Shown here: positions 1-8,589 of the stretch, one piece after another
Numbering within the stretch: the stretch's first letter is position 1
Layout: every line of letters begins with the position of its first letter
Origin: Paraburkholderia humisilvae
Lineage (GTDB): Bacteria; Pseudomonadota; Gammaproteobacteria; Burkholderiales; Burkholderiaceae
Direction: 5' to 3'
Assembly (NCBI RefSeq): GCF_902859855.1
Contig: NZ_CADIKH010000026.1
Location: 42,771 to 106,770, forward strand
Length of the DNA: 64,000 nt
Position numbers and translations under genes: made by a program
The notes under the pieces: generated by a model
The model's database searches: none
What the model was told of the DNA's origin: nothing
Seen by the model: only the letters and a program-made list of their open reading frames with translations

Positions 1-3000
1 CGGCTCGCGTTCGGCGATCAGCCAGTCGCGCAGCGCGGTCAGTGCGGCCGACGGTTTGTCGTGCGTGAGCGCTTCGCCGTTCGACGCGGACGCGGCCGGC
101 TGAGGCGCGTCCGCGATCAGCGTTTGTGCAAGCGACTTCGGCAAGCCCGCCGGCCGTTTCGCCAGCAGCCGCTGCAAATACAGCGCCCCGCCCGCCTTCG
201 GCCCGGTGCCCGACAACCCTTCACCTCCGAACGGCTGCACGCCGACCACGGCGCCGATCACATTGCGGTTCACGTAGATGTTGCCCACGTGCGCGCGGCT
301 GATCACATGCGCGATCGTCTCGTCAATGCGCGTATGGATGCCGAGCGTCAACCCATAGCCGGTCGCGCGGATCTGCTCGAGCAGCTTGTCCAGTGCGCTG
401 CGCCGATATCGCACCACATGCAGCACCGGCCCGAATACCTCGCGCTTCAACTCGTCGATACTGTCGAGCTCGATCAGCGTCGGCGGCACGAACGTGCCCG
501 CCGTGCAGCCGTCCGGCATCGGCAACTGCACGACCTTGCGGCCCTTTTCGCGCATCGCGGCAATATGCGCATCGATGCCGCGCTTCGCGTCCGCGTCGAT
601 CACCGGGCCGACGTCGGTCGACAGACGGTCCGGATTGCCAACGGTCAGTTCCTTCATCGCACCGGTCAGCATCTCGAGCGTGCGGTCCGCGACATCGTCC
701 TGCAGACAAAGAACGCGCAACGCCGAACACCGTTGACCGGCCGAGTCGAACGCCGACTGCAGCACATCCGCGACGACCTGCTCCGCGAGCGCCGACGAAT
801 CGACGATCATCGCGTTCTGGCCGCCCGTCTCCGCGATCAGCGGAATCGGTTTGCCGTCCGCGTCGAGGCGATCGGATAGCGTTTTGTTGATCAGCCGCGC
901 AACTTCGGTCGAGCCGGTGAACATCACGCCGCGCGTGCGCGCATCGGCGACCAGCGCCGCGCCGACCGTTTCGCCGTCGCCCGGCAGCAGTTGCACCGCG
1001 CCGGCCGGCACGCCGGCTTCGCGCAGAATGCGCACGCCCTGCGCGGCGATCAACGACGTCTGCTCGGCCGGCTTCGCGAGCACCGTATTGCCTGCGGCCA
1101 GCGCCGCGGCCACCTGGCCCATGAAGATCGCGAGCGGGAAGTTCCACGGGCTGATACAGACGACTGGCCCAAGCGGGCGGTGCGTGTCATTCGAGAATTC
1201 GTTGCGGATCTGCGTCGAGTAATAGCGCAGGAAATCGATGGCTTCGCGGATTTCCGACACCGCGTTCGGCAGCGACTTGCCCGCTTCGCGCACCACGAGG
1301 CCCATCAAAGTGTGCATCTGCGCTTCGAGCAGGTCCGCCGCGCGCGCGAGGCAATCGGCGCGCGCATCGACCGGCGTCGCCTGCCAGATCGGCGCGGCCG
1401 CGAGCGCATGCGCGAGCGCCGCGCTCACGTGCTCAGGCGTTGCATCCACCACCGTGCCGACGATGTCGCGAAGATCGGCCGGGTTGCGCACATCGCGCGT
1501 CGCGCCCACGGCGATCGCATCGTCGGCCAGCATCGGCGTGGCGCGCCACGGATGATGCGCGCTCGCGAGCAGCGCCGACGACAGCGACGCGAGCCGGTGT
1601 TCGTTCGACAGATCGAGGCCCATCGAATTGACACGCTCGGCGCCGTACAGGTGACGCGGCAGCGGAATCTTCGCGTGCGGCGCGCCAAGCGGCACGATCT
1701 TCGATGCTTCCTCGACCGGATCGGCGACGAGGTCCTTCACCGGCACGCTTTCATCGGCGATCCGGTTCACGAATGAGGTATTCGCGCCGTTCTCGAGCAG
1801 ACGACGCACGAGGTACGCAAGCAGCGTCTCGTGCGTGCCGACCGGCGCGTACACGCGGCACGGGCGGTTCAGCTTGTCGCGGCCAGTCACTTCCTCGTAC
1901 AGCGGCTCGCCCATCCCGTGCAGGCACTGGAACTCGTACTGGCCCGGGTAGTAGTTCTGCCCCGCGAGGTGATAAATCGCGGACAGCGTATGCGCGTTGT
2001 GCGTCGCGAACTGCGGATAGACCGCGTCGGGCGCGCCCAGCAGCTTCTTCGCGCACGCGAGATACGAAACGTCTGTGTAGATCTTGCGCGTGTACACCGG
2101 ATAGCCTTCGAGACCATCGACTTGCGCACGCTTGATCTCGCTATCCCAGTACGCGCCCTTCACGAGCCGCACCATGATCCGGTGACGGCTACGGCGCGCG
2201 AGATCGACGAGATAGTCGATCACGAACGGGCAGCGCTTCTGGTACGCCTGCACGACAAAACCGATGCCGTTCCAGCCGGCGAGCTCCGGATCGAAGCACA
2301 GCGCCTCGAGCAGATCGAGCGATAGCTCGAGCCGGTCCGCTTCTTCCGCGTCGATATTCAGGCCGATGTCGTAGCGGCGCGCGAGAATCGCGAGCGCGCG
2401 CACGCGCGGCAGCAGTTCGCTTATCGTGCGCTCCTGCTGCGAGCGCGAATAGCGCGGATGCAGCGCGGACAGCTTGATCGAGATGCCAGGGCCTTCATAG
2501 ATGCCGCGGCCACCCGCCGCTTTGCCGATCGCGTGGATCGCCTGCTCGTACGACGCGTAGTAGCGTTGCGCGTCCGCTTCGGTGGTCGCCGCTTCGCCGA
2601 GCATGTCGTACGAATAGCGGAAGCCGCGCGCTTCGTATTTGCGGCTGTTCGCCAGCGCCTCCGAAATGTTTTCACCGGTGACGAACTGCTCGCCCATCAG
2701 GCGCATCGCCATGTCGACGCCCTTGCGGATCAGCGGCTCGCCGCCCTTGCCGATCAACCGCGTCAGCGCCGACGACAGCCCCGTTTCGCTATTCGTGGTC
2801 ACCAGTTTGCCGGTGATCATCAGCCCCCACGTCGCCGCGTTGACGAACAGCGACGGCGCGTGGCCGACGTGCGACTTCCAGTCGCCCTTGCTGATCTTGT
2901 CGCGGATCAGCGCATCGCGCGTCGCGCGGTCCGGAATGCGCAGCAGCGCTTCGGCGAGACACATCAGCGCGACGCCTTCCTGGCTCGACAGCGAAAACTC

Positions 3001-3447
3001 GTGGATCAGCCCTTCGACGCCGCCGCCCGAGCGCTTGCCGCGCAAGGTTTCGACGAGCTTCGCCGCCATCGCCTCGACGTCTTTTGCGAGGTTCGCGGGA
3101 AGGCGGGCCTGGCCGAGCAGGAATGGCACGCACTCCGGCTCAGGACGCCGGTACGCGGCCGTGATCGCCGCGCGCAGCACCGATTGCGGCTGCACGTTCT
3201 GCGCGAATTCGAGAAACGGATGCGTGGCGCTGTCTTCCTCCGATGCGCCCGCCGGACCGTCCAGATCGACCGCGCCGTGACTGCCCGACAGTTCGGCCGG
3301 AAGCTGGCCGTGCTCGATCTTTTCGAGGTACGCGAAGATCGCCTGCTTGATCAGCCAGTGCGGAGTGCGTTCGAGGCGCGTGGCGGCGTCTTTCAGCCGT
3401 GAACGCAACAGGTCATCGACTTTGACGCCAAGGGTAGTGCTCGCCAT
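1..3447 (-). CDS. putA: PutA, trifunctional proline dehydrogenase / P5C dehydrogenase / repressor (3' end cut by window)
   Basis: PutA oxidises proline to glutamate in two steps: an FAD proline dehydrogenase, then an NAD-dependent L-glutamate gamma-semialdehyde (P5C) dehydrogenase. The protein starts MASTTLGVKVDD and its first ~50 residues look like the ribbon-helix-helix DNA-binding domain of regulatory PutA proteins. The dehydrogenase barrel fills the next ~500 residues. The aldehyde dehydrogenase motifs ETGGQNAM (near residue 873, plus-strand ~809-832) and GQRCSALR (near residue 905, plus-strand ~716-742, catalytic Cys) are readable in frame. About 1149 residues are present and full-length homologues have about 1300, so only the C-terminus is missing. 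The ATG at 3447 follows a GGAAAC stretch. The RHH domain and the palindrome upstream suggest autoregulation. Confidence 0.96.
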   Translation of the reverse strand, partial: MASTTLGVKVDDLLRSRLKDAATRLERTPHWLIKQAIFAYLEKIEHGQLPAELSGSHGAVDLDGPAGASEEDSATHPFLEFAQNVQPQSVLRAAITAAYRRPEPECVPFLLGQARLPANLAKDVEAMAAKLVETLRGKRSGGGVEGLIHEFSLSSQEGVALMCLAEALLRIPDRATRDALIRDKISKGDWKSHVGHAPSLFVNAATWGLMITGKLVTTNSETGLSSALTRLIGKGGEPLIRKGVDMAMRLMGEQFVTGENISEALANSRKYEARGFRYSYDMLGEAATTEADAQRYYASYEQAIHAIGKAAGGRGIYEGPGISIKLSALHPRYSRSQQERTISELLPRVRALAILARRYDIGLNIDAEEADRLELSLDLLEALCFDPELAGWNGIGFVVQAYQKRCPFVIDYLVDLARRSRHRIMVRLVKGAYWDSEIKRAQVDGLEGYPVYTRKIYTDVSYLACAKKLLGAPDAVYPQFATHNAHTLSAIYHLAGQNYYPGQYEFQCLHGMGEPLYEEVTGRDKLNRPCRVYAPVGTHETLLAYLVRRLLENGANTSFVNRIADESVPVKDLVADPVEEASKIVPLGAPHAKIPLPRHLYGAERVNSMGLDLSNEHRLASLSSALLASAHHPWRATPMLADDAIAVGATRDVRNPADLRDIVGTVVDATPEHVSAALAHALAAAPIWQATPVDARADCLARAADLLEAQMHTLMGLVVREAGKSLPNAVSEIREAIDFLRYYSTQIRNEFSNDTHRPLGPVVCISPWNFPLAIFMGQVAAALAAGNTVLAKPAEQTSLIAAQGVRILREAGVPAGAVQLLPGDGETVGAALVADARTRGVMFTGSTEVARLINKTLSDRLDADGKPIPLIAETGGQNAMIVDSSALAEQVVADVLQSAFDSAGQRCSALRVLCLQDDVADRTLEMLTGAMKELTVGNPDRLSTDVGPVIDADAKRGIDAHIAAMREKGRKVVQLPMPDGCTAGTFVPPTLIELDSIDELKREVFGPVLHVVRYRRSALDKLLEQIRATGYGLTLGIHTRIDETIAHVISRAHVGNIYVNRNVIGAVVGVQPFGGEGLSGTGPKAGGALYLQRLLAKRPAGLPKSLAQTLIADAPQPAASASNGEALTHDKPSAALTALRDWLIAEREP

Positions 3448-3510
3448 GTTTCCTTCTTGATGCTGATGCGCCGGCGCACGGACGCCGGCCAAAGACTGAA
3501 AGGTTGGCGA

Positions 3511-3539
3511 ATCGTACCAATCTCAATAAAAAGGTGCAA
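3511..3539 (-). promoter_or_regulatory. Predicted sigma-70 promoter of putA
   Basis: On the minus strand a -35 box TTGCAC (3534-3539) and a -10 box TACGAT (3511-3516) are separated by exactly 17 bases, about 60 bases upstream of the putA start. The -35 box lies inside one arm of the inverted repeat described separately. This is prediction from sequence only. Confidence 0.55.
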
Positions 3540-3564
3540 CCAATTTGCAAGCGTGGTTGCACCT
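3532..3564. promoter_or_regulatory. Inverted repeat in putA promoter, candidate PutA operator
   Basis: AGGTGCAACCA (3532-3542) and TGGTTGCACCT (3554-3564) form a perfect 11-bp inverted repeat around an 11-base centre that contains TTTGCAA. GTTGCA, the core of the E. coli PutA operator as I recall it, occurs in both arms on opposite strands. The left arm covers the predicted -35 box, so a bound PutA ribbon-helix-helix domain would block RNA polymerase. Function is inferred from family knowledge. Confidence 0.6.
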
Positions 3565-3776
3565 CGCGTCAAGCCTTGCTGGATAAGGGTTTGCGCGGTT
3601 TGCGATGGGTTCTTCGCGAGGTTGGGAGGCTCGGTATTTTCCCTGGCGAGATTTCTTTTGTGGACACCCTAAGTGAATCGCGCGTCGCGCCGTTATACAG
3701 GTAAGCAATACGCGCAATCACATAGAACAAGTAAAAACGACCGGAAATCAGGGAAGAAACGCAAGGAAGAAAGGCA

Positions 3777-3938
3777 ATGGAAAAGTGGTGGGTAGTCGCA
3801 GCAATCTGGACCATGTGCGCGATGTGCGCGGTGCTGTTTATCCGCGGCGCCACGTGCGAGGCCACGCGCGGCGTGCGCGCAGATCGTCGGAACGAGCGTT
3901 CCGGCGATCTGCGCGAGTACAACTCAAACGACGCGTAA
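3777..3938 (+). CDS. Small predicted membrane protein, 53 aa, divergent from putA
   Basis: A short open frame starts MEKWWVVAAIWTMC and ends at TAA. An AAGGAAG ribosome-binding site lies 8-9 bases upstream of the ATG. Residues 4-22 are hydrophobic (Trp, Val, Ala, Ile, Met, Cys, Leu), enough for one membrane span. The rest is charged (Arg, Asp, Glu) and probably cytoplasmic. It contains three cysteines (residues 14, 17 and 27). It is divergent from putA and convergent with the small Cys/His gene that follows yeiH. I do not recognise the family. Support is the good ribosome-binding site and a coherent single-span layout; it could still be a chance frame. Confidence 0.45.
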   Translation: MEKWWVVAAIWTMCAMCAVLFIRGATCEATRGVRADRRNERSGDLREYNSNDA

Positions 3939-3989
3939 GCGAACGTCGCGTGGGTCGTGAGCCGGGCGCGCGTGCGTCCGGCTGCCGGG

Positions 3990-4229
3990 TCAGTCCAGCG
4001 GGGTGAATTGATGGCAGGCGTCGTCGGGCGAGACGAAGCGGTCGTGCCGCATGCACAGCCGCGTCGCCGCTACGCTCGCGCCGAAGCCTGAACCGAAGAC
4101 AGCGAGGCCGGGAATGCTTTGTTCGATTGAATGCCGATCATCGGCGCGGTATCGGCAACCGGCGCAGCTCGGCCGGCGCGTAGCGGCAGCGGTGAGCGGC
4201 GCGGGCCGCTCGGCAACGGCGGCGCTCAC
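3990..4229 (-). CDS. Small Cys/His-containing protein, 79 aa, translationally coupled to yeiH-like gene
   Basis: The frame begins at a GTG (4229) whose last bases form the TGA stop of the upstream transporter gene, a four-base GTGA overlap typical of translational coupling. The 79-residue product has C22-x2-C25 near the N-terminus, then a glycine-rich central part with IPGLAVFGSGFGAS (39-52), and a C-terminal pattern C59-x2-H62-D63 and C72. Four cysteines and a histidine in so short a protein suggest a metal or Fe-S site, but no known family is assigned. I recall similar short proteins being common in Burkholderia genomes. The overlap suggests a shared role with the transporter. The first ~20 residues are Ala/Pro-rich and may be disordered. 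Confidence 0.6.
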   Translation of the reverse strand: MSAAVAERPAPLTAAATRRPSCAGCRYRADDRHSIEQSIPGLAVFGSGFGASVAATRLCMRHDRFVSPDDACHQFTPLD

Positions 4230-5668
4230 GAGCCCTGCCCCAAGCTATTCCAATACGGTGCGAACACGTGCGCGGACAGCACGTAACCGATCACGATATT
4301 GACCGCGACGCCCGCCGTAAAAGCGACGAACGGCTTGACGCCGGTAGCGGTCAGCGAGCGCAGACGCGTCGTGAGGCCAATGCTGAGGAAGCAGAAGATA
4401 AACGCCCACGTGCGCAGCACGGTGATCGGCGCGACCAGGTCGGGCGTGACCACCTTCCGGTAGTCAGCCAGTGTGTAGTGGCTCGCGATCCACGTGACGA
4501 GCGCCGATGCGATCACAAAGCCGATCACGAACTTCGGAAAGCGCGCCCAGATCTCGCCGGCGTCGGCTTTCGCTTTGATCGCGCGACCGTCGCGTTCATC
4601 GGTTTCCCAGCGGGTGGTCGCGACGATCGCCAGCAGGAACGCCCAGATGCCGATCCAGATGTCGCGGCCCACGACTTTCATCAGCGTGAACGCCTGTAGC
4701 GAGGCTTCCGGTGCGCCGGCGATCGCGCCGCCCGCGTGCTTCGCGAAGTCGCCGTAGGCCTGCGCGGCGGCGATACCCGCCGCGTCCGCGAATTCCGACG
4801 TGCCGATCCACGCGCCCGCGACCGCCGTCGATAGACCGAGCGAGCGCGATACAAACGGCAGCACGAAGATCATCACGATCGCCCAAAGAATGACCAGCGT
4901 GATCGCGACCGATGCATGCTCGCGCTTCGCGCGCACGGCGCCCGCGATCGCAATCGCCGCGGACACGCCACACACCGCGCCGCCGACGCCCAGCACGGCC
5001 GCGAAGCGCTTGTCGAGGCCGAGCGCTTTCGCGACGGTGAAGATCACGAAAAACGTGACGACCGATACGATCGTCGCTTGACCGACCGCGACGGGACCGG
5101 CCCAGACAAGCAGCGTGAACGGCAGCGTCGCGCCAAGCAGCACGATCCCCACCTTGATATAAAACTCGACGCGCAAGCCGGCGGAGAACCATGCCGGCAG
5201 CGTAAACACGTTCGAGATCAGCAGGCCCAGCGCGAGCGCGACGAGCGGCGGCTCGAGGTTGTACTTCGCGGCGTTGACCCACGCGCCTAGTACGAAGATC
5301 AACACCGACGCGATGAAGAGGATCACGAACGATGGCAGAAAATGCGCGACGCGTTGTTTCAACGCGCTCAGCCCGATGCTGAACAGCAACGCGAACACGG
5401 CGAACAGCGCGACATAGTTAGGCAGATGGGCGGCAACATCCCGCGCGGCCTGCTCGAGGTTCGTCCATTTTGCCGGCGCGACCGCCAGCCATTTGATGCT
5501 GCTGCCCGACGCAAACAGCGCCCACGCAACGACGATCACCAGCAAGCCGATCCATACGGCCCACCAGTCTTCCGTCGAAAAGAGCCCACGTCCGCCAGGC
5601 GTGCTGCGCGCCGCGTCATCCTTCGGTGGATGGGCACCCGCCGGCAACGTATGTTTCGTATCACTCAT
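4226..5668 (-). CDS. YeiH/UPF0324-family inner-membrane transporter (putative sulfate or sulfonate exporter)
   Basis: A 480-residue polytopic membrane protein. A polar ~35-residue N-terminal tail is followed by about ten or eleven hydrophobic segments, beginning near residue 36 (WWAVWIGLLVIVVAWALF). The Gly/Ala-rich stretch near residues 225-245 (AAVLGVGGAVCGVSAAIA) and the downstream IGTSEFADAAGIAAAQAY resemble the conserved core of the UPF0324 (YeiH, PF03601) family. Members are annotated as putative sulfate exporters; some taurine or sulfonate clusters contain one, but none is seen here. Family length is about 340-480 residues, so this is a long member with an extra periplasmic or linker segment. 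It overlaps the small Cys/His gene by four bases. The substrate is unknown. Confidence 0.8.
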   Translation of the reverse strand: MSDTKHTLPAGAHPPKDDAARSTPGGRGLFSTEDWWAVWIGLLVIVVAWALFASGSSIKWLAVAPAKWTNLEQAARDVAAHLPNYVALFAVFALLFSIGLSALKQRVAHFLPSFVILFIASVLIFVLGAWVNAAKYNLEPPLVALALGLLISNVFTLPAWFSAGLRVEFYIKVGIVLLGATLPFTLLVWAGPVAVGQATIVSVVTFFVIFTVAKALGLDKRFAAVLGVGGAVCGVSAAIAIAGAVRAKREHASVAITLVILWAIVMIFVLPFVSRSLGLSTAVAGAWIGTSEFADAAGIAAAQAYGDFAKHAGGAIAGAPEASLQAFTLMKVVGRDIWIGIWAFLLAIVATTRWETDERDGRAIKAKADAGEIWARFPKFVIGFVIASALVTWIASHYTLADYRKVVTPDLVAPITVLRTWAFIFCFLSIGLTTRLRSLTATGVKPFVAFTAGVAVNIVIGYVLSAHVFAPYWNSLGQGS

Positions 5669-5858
5669 CTTTCATTCCCCGCAGTCGAATGGTGACAGGC
5701 CGCATGCCGATTCAATTGTTGTAAAAACACGCGCCGATTCGGCGAAATATAGGTGAGCGTGTCCGCGAAACGAAACGATCTTTCGCTCTATCGATATGAC
5801 TGAAAGGGATTTGTGAAAGCGCGGGTTTGCCGCCGTGACGGCGTACGCGTCGCTCGAT

Positions 5859-8144
5859 TCAGATGTCGAGCGGATCGACCTCGATGCTCCAGCGCAACAC
5901 GCCTTTGAGCGCGCGCAGCATCGGCTGCCACGCGCGCAGCGTCGCTTGCAGCGCAGCACGCGACGCGCTTTCGATGAGCAGTTGCGCGCGATGCACGTGC
6001 ATCACTTTGACGATTGTTAGTGGAACGGCGTCGTAGACTGTCACGCGTTCGGCGGCCGGAATCTCGCGCAGCGCCGTCGCGGCCTGCAGCAGGAACGCGA
6101 GCGCGGCTTCGAGCGTTCGGCCTTCCGCACGCAGCATCGCCTGGTAGACGAACGGCGGCAGATGCGCATCGCGACGCTCGGCAAGCGTCGCGTTCGCAAA
6201 GCCGACGTAATCGTGGCGCGCGAGCGCGTGATAAAGCGCGTGACGCGGATAGCGCGTCTGCACCAGTACTTCGCCCGGCAGACCGGCGCGGCCCGCGCGG
6301 CCGCTCACCTGCATCAACTGTGCGAACAGACGCTCGCTGGCGCGAAAGTCGTGTGAGAACAGCGCGGTGTCCGCGTTCAGCACGCCGACCAGCGACACGC
6401 GGCGAAAGTCGTGTCCCTTCGCGACCATCTGCGTGCCGACCAGGATATCGACTTCTCCCGCATGCACATCCGAGAACAGCGCCTGCGCGCTGCCTTTACG
6501 GCGCGTACTGTCGGCATCGATGCGCAACACACGCGCACCCGGCACGACCTTCGCAAGCGATTCCTCGACGCGCTGCGTACCGCGTCCGAGCGGCGCGATA
6601 TCGACGTTGCCGCAGTCAGGACACGCGCGCGGAATGCGCGTCTCCCACCCGCAGTGATGGCAGCGCAGCGCGCGCTCGGGCTTGTGCAGCACGACGTACG
6701 CGCTGCAGCGCGGGCAACCGGCCACCCAGCCGCACGCGTCGCATGCGAGCTGAGGCGCGTAGCCGCGACGGTTCAGAAACACGAGGCTTTGTTCGCCGCG
6801 CTCGACGCGCGCTTTCAGCGCCGCGACCAGCGGACCGGAGAGACCTTCGACCGACGCGCGGCCGCGACGCCGTTCGTCTTCGAGATCGATCAGCTTGACG
6901 GTCGGTAATACCGCGTCGGCGACCGCGCGCCGCGCGAGCGTCAGCCGTGTGTAGCGCGCTTGGTCGGCTTGCCACCAGCTTTCAAGCGACGGCGTCGCCG
7001 ACCCGAGTACGACCGGAATGCCGAGTTGCTTCGCGCGCCAGATCGCCAGATCGCGCGCCGAATAGCGCAGGCCTTCCTGCTGCTTGTAGGCGGGGTCGTG
7101 CTCCTCGTCGACGCAGATGATCGCGAGGCGCGGCAACGACGCGAGCACCGCGAGACGCGTGCCGAGCACGATGCGCGCGCGTCCGGTGTGGGCCGCGAAC
7201 CAGTTGCGGGCGCGCTCGCCTTCGGCGAGGCCGCTATGCAACGTGACGATCGAGCGGTCGTCGAACGCGGCGAAGCGGCCGCGAAACGCGGCCTCGAACT
7301 GCGGCGTCAGGTTGATCTCGGGGACGAGCACCAGCGCTTGGGCGGTGGGATCCGTTGCGAGCAGTGCGGCGAGCGCGCGCAGATAGACTTCGGTCTTGCC
7401 GCTGCCGGTCACGCCGTGCAGAAGGAATGGCGCGAAGCCGTGCGCGTTGTGGATGGCGGTGACCGCGGCAGTCTGTTCGTCGGTCAGGACGGGAAGCGCC
7501 GCGCTGTCGCGGGCGTCGTCGCTCGGCGCGCGGAGTGCCTGTGGGACCGGCATTCCATGTTCAGCGCGTGCGGTTGGCTCGGCCGTTGCGGCAGCATTGA
7601 TGAGTTCCAGCGCCACCCAGCCTTTCGATTGCCACGCATCGAGCGTGGCCACTGCCTTCGGATGCAGCCCCCGCGCGTCGGCTGCGGTGAGAAAGTCCGC
7701 GCGCGCGAGCTCGTCCGCTAGCCGTCGCAGTGCGCTCGCGCGCGCCGGCAAGCCGTCGGGCAACGCGCTTCTTCCCGCCGGCAGCAGACGATAGCGCTCT
7801 TGCGGCGCGAGTAGCCGCGTCCATCGGGCCGCGTCGCGCAGTGCCTGCGGCAGCGCGGGCAACGCGACTTCACCGAGACCGCGCTGGTAGTAGTCGGCGG
7901 CGAATTCGGCAAGCTCGAGCCACGCTGTGGACAACGGAGGACAGGCGGTGCAGATGTTATCCACAGCGCGCACGCGGTCGTCGGCGACTTCGCTGTGAGC
8001 GGTCACTTCGCACACGAGGCCAACCACCGTGCGTTTGCCGAACGGCACACTGACCAGCATGCCGGGCTGCGGCGCCGCCAGGGGGTCGCAGCGGTAGTCG
8101 AATAACGTCGGCAGTGGATGGTCGAGCGCAACCCGGACGAACAT
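5859..8144 (-). CDS. priA: Primosomal protein N', replication-restart helicase PriA
   Basis: PriA recognises stalled forks and reloads the replicative helicase. The protein starts MFVRVALDHPLPTLFDYR, typical of the PriA 3'-DNA-binding domain. A Walker A motif GVTGSGKTEVYLR, a DEEH box (DEEHDPAYKQ) and a zinc-binding insert with paired cysteines (CDACGWVAGCPRC, CHHCGW, CPDCG) follow in family order. It has 761 residues against about 730 in E. coli. The ATG at 8144 is chosen over an upstream GTG at 8153 because a GGTGAG site sits five bases before it. Inside the gene, 7957-7965 is a perfect DnaA box (TTATCCACA). The gene lies downstream of hemE on the same strand, separated by a 445-base gap. 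Confidence 0.96.
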   Translation of the reverse strand: MFVRVALDHPLPTLFDYRCDPLAAPQPGMLVSVPFGKRTVVGLVCEVTAHSEVADDRVRAVDNICTACPPLSTAWLELAEFAADYYQRGLGEVALPALPQALRDAARWTRLLAPQERYRLLPAGRSALPDGLPARASALRRLADELARADFLTAADARGLHPKAVATLDAWQSKGWVALELINAAATAEPTARAEHGMPVPQALRAPSDDARDSAALPVLTDEQTAAVTAIHNAHGFAPFLLHGVTGSGKTEVYLRALAALLATDPTAQALVLVPEINLTPQFEAAFRGRFAAFDDRSIVTLHSGLAEGERARNWFAAHTGRARIVLGTRLAVLASLPRLAIICVDEEHDPAYKQQEGLRYSARDLAIWRAKQLGIPVVLGSATPSLESWWQADQARYTRLTLARRAVADAVLPTVKLIDLEDERRRGRASVEGLSGPLVAALKARVERGEQSLVFLNRRGYAPQLACDACGWVAGCPRCSAYVVLHKPERALRCHHCGWETRIPRACPDCGNVDIAPLGRGTQRVEESLAKVVPGARVLRIDADSTRRKGSAQALFSDVHAGEVDILVGTQMVAKGHDFRRVSLVGVLNADTALFSHDFRASERLFAQLMQVSGRAGRAGLPGEVLVQTRYPRHALYHALARHDYVGFANATLAERRDAHLPPFVYQAMLRAEGRTLEAALAFLLQAATALREIPAAERVTVYDAVPLTIVKVMHVHRAQLLIESASRAALQATLRAWQPMLRALKGVLRWSIEVDPLDI

Positions 8145-8589
8145 GTGACTCACCCGGCGATCCGCCGCGACGACGATGCGCAGAACAGCACAGCCGGCAA
8201 ACTCGGGGCTCGCGTACCGAACTTAAAGTGAAACATCACATTCGGTGCTAAGTTTTGGATTCGGCAGAACAATTATCTGCTTCCGCGCTCTGTGGATAAC
8301 TTTGTTGAGAACTTCGCCCCGCAGGCCCGCAAAGGGCGTCGCAACAGGCTTTGTGTGGTTTTCCGCACACTTGGTCCGGCCCCGGTCAAACCCTTACTGG
8401 AAAAGGCGCTCACACGAAGTTCCGTGATTTGACAAGGAAAATATGGCGACCCGGCCTTCTACCGCGCCGCAGCGTGATTAATGTGTATAAGTCAAGCCTT
8501 GACAACCAGCAGAACGCCATTCGACGGCCTTTGGAATGTTATTTTCCCTCCGGAACCGATGCCGCCGTCATTGCGACGCAACAAATCTG
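8145..8589. other. Intergenic region between hemE and priA with a DnaA box
   Basis: No convincing gene is seen in these 445 bases. The notable element is TGTGGATAA at 8291-8299, a perfect DnaA box in reverse orientation, followed by an AT-rich stretch. An imperfect GTGTG / CACAC inverted repeat lies near 8350-8370. Together with the box inside priA (7957-7965) and a one-mismatch box near 7925-7933, this could be DnaA-responsive control of priA. No origin-like module as at 52 and 55 kb is present. Confidence 0.4.

Noticed and set aside
7922..7965. A third origin module at priA
   Set aside because: Only isolated DnaA boxes are present; the ordered words, the CTA repeat and the fixed spacing of modules A and B are missing.
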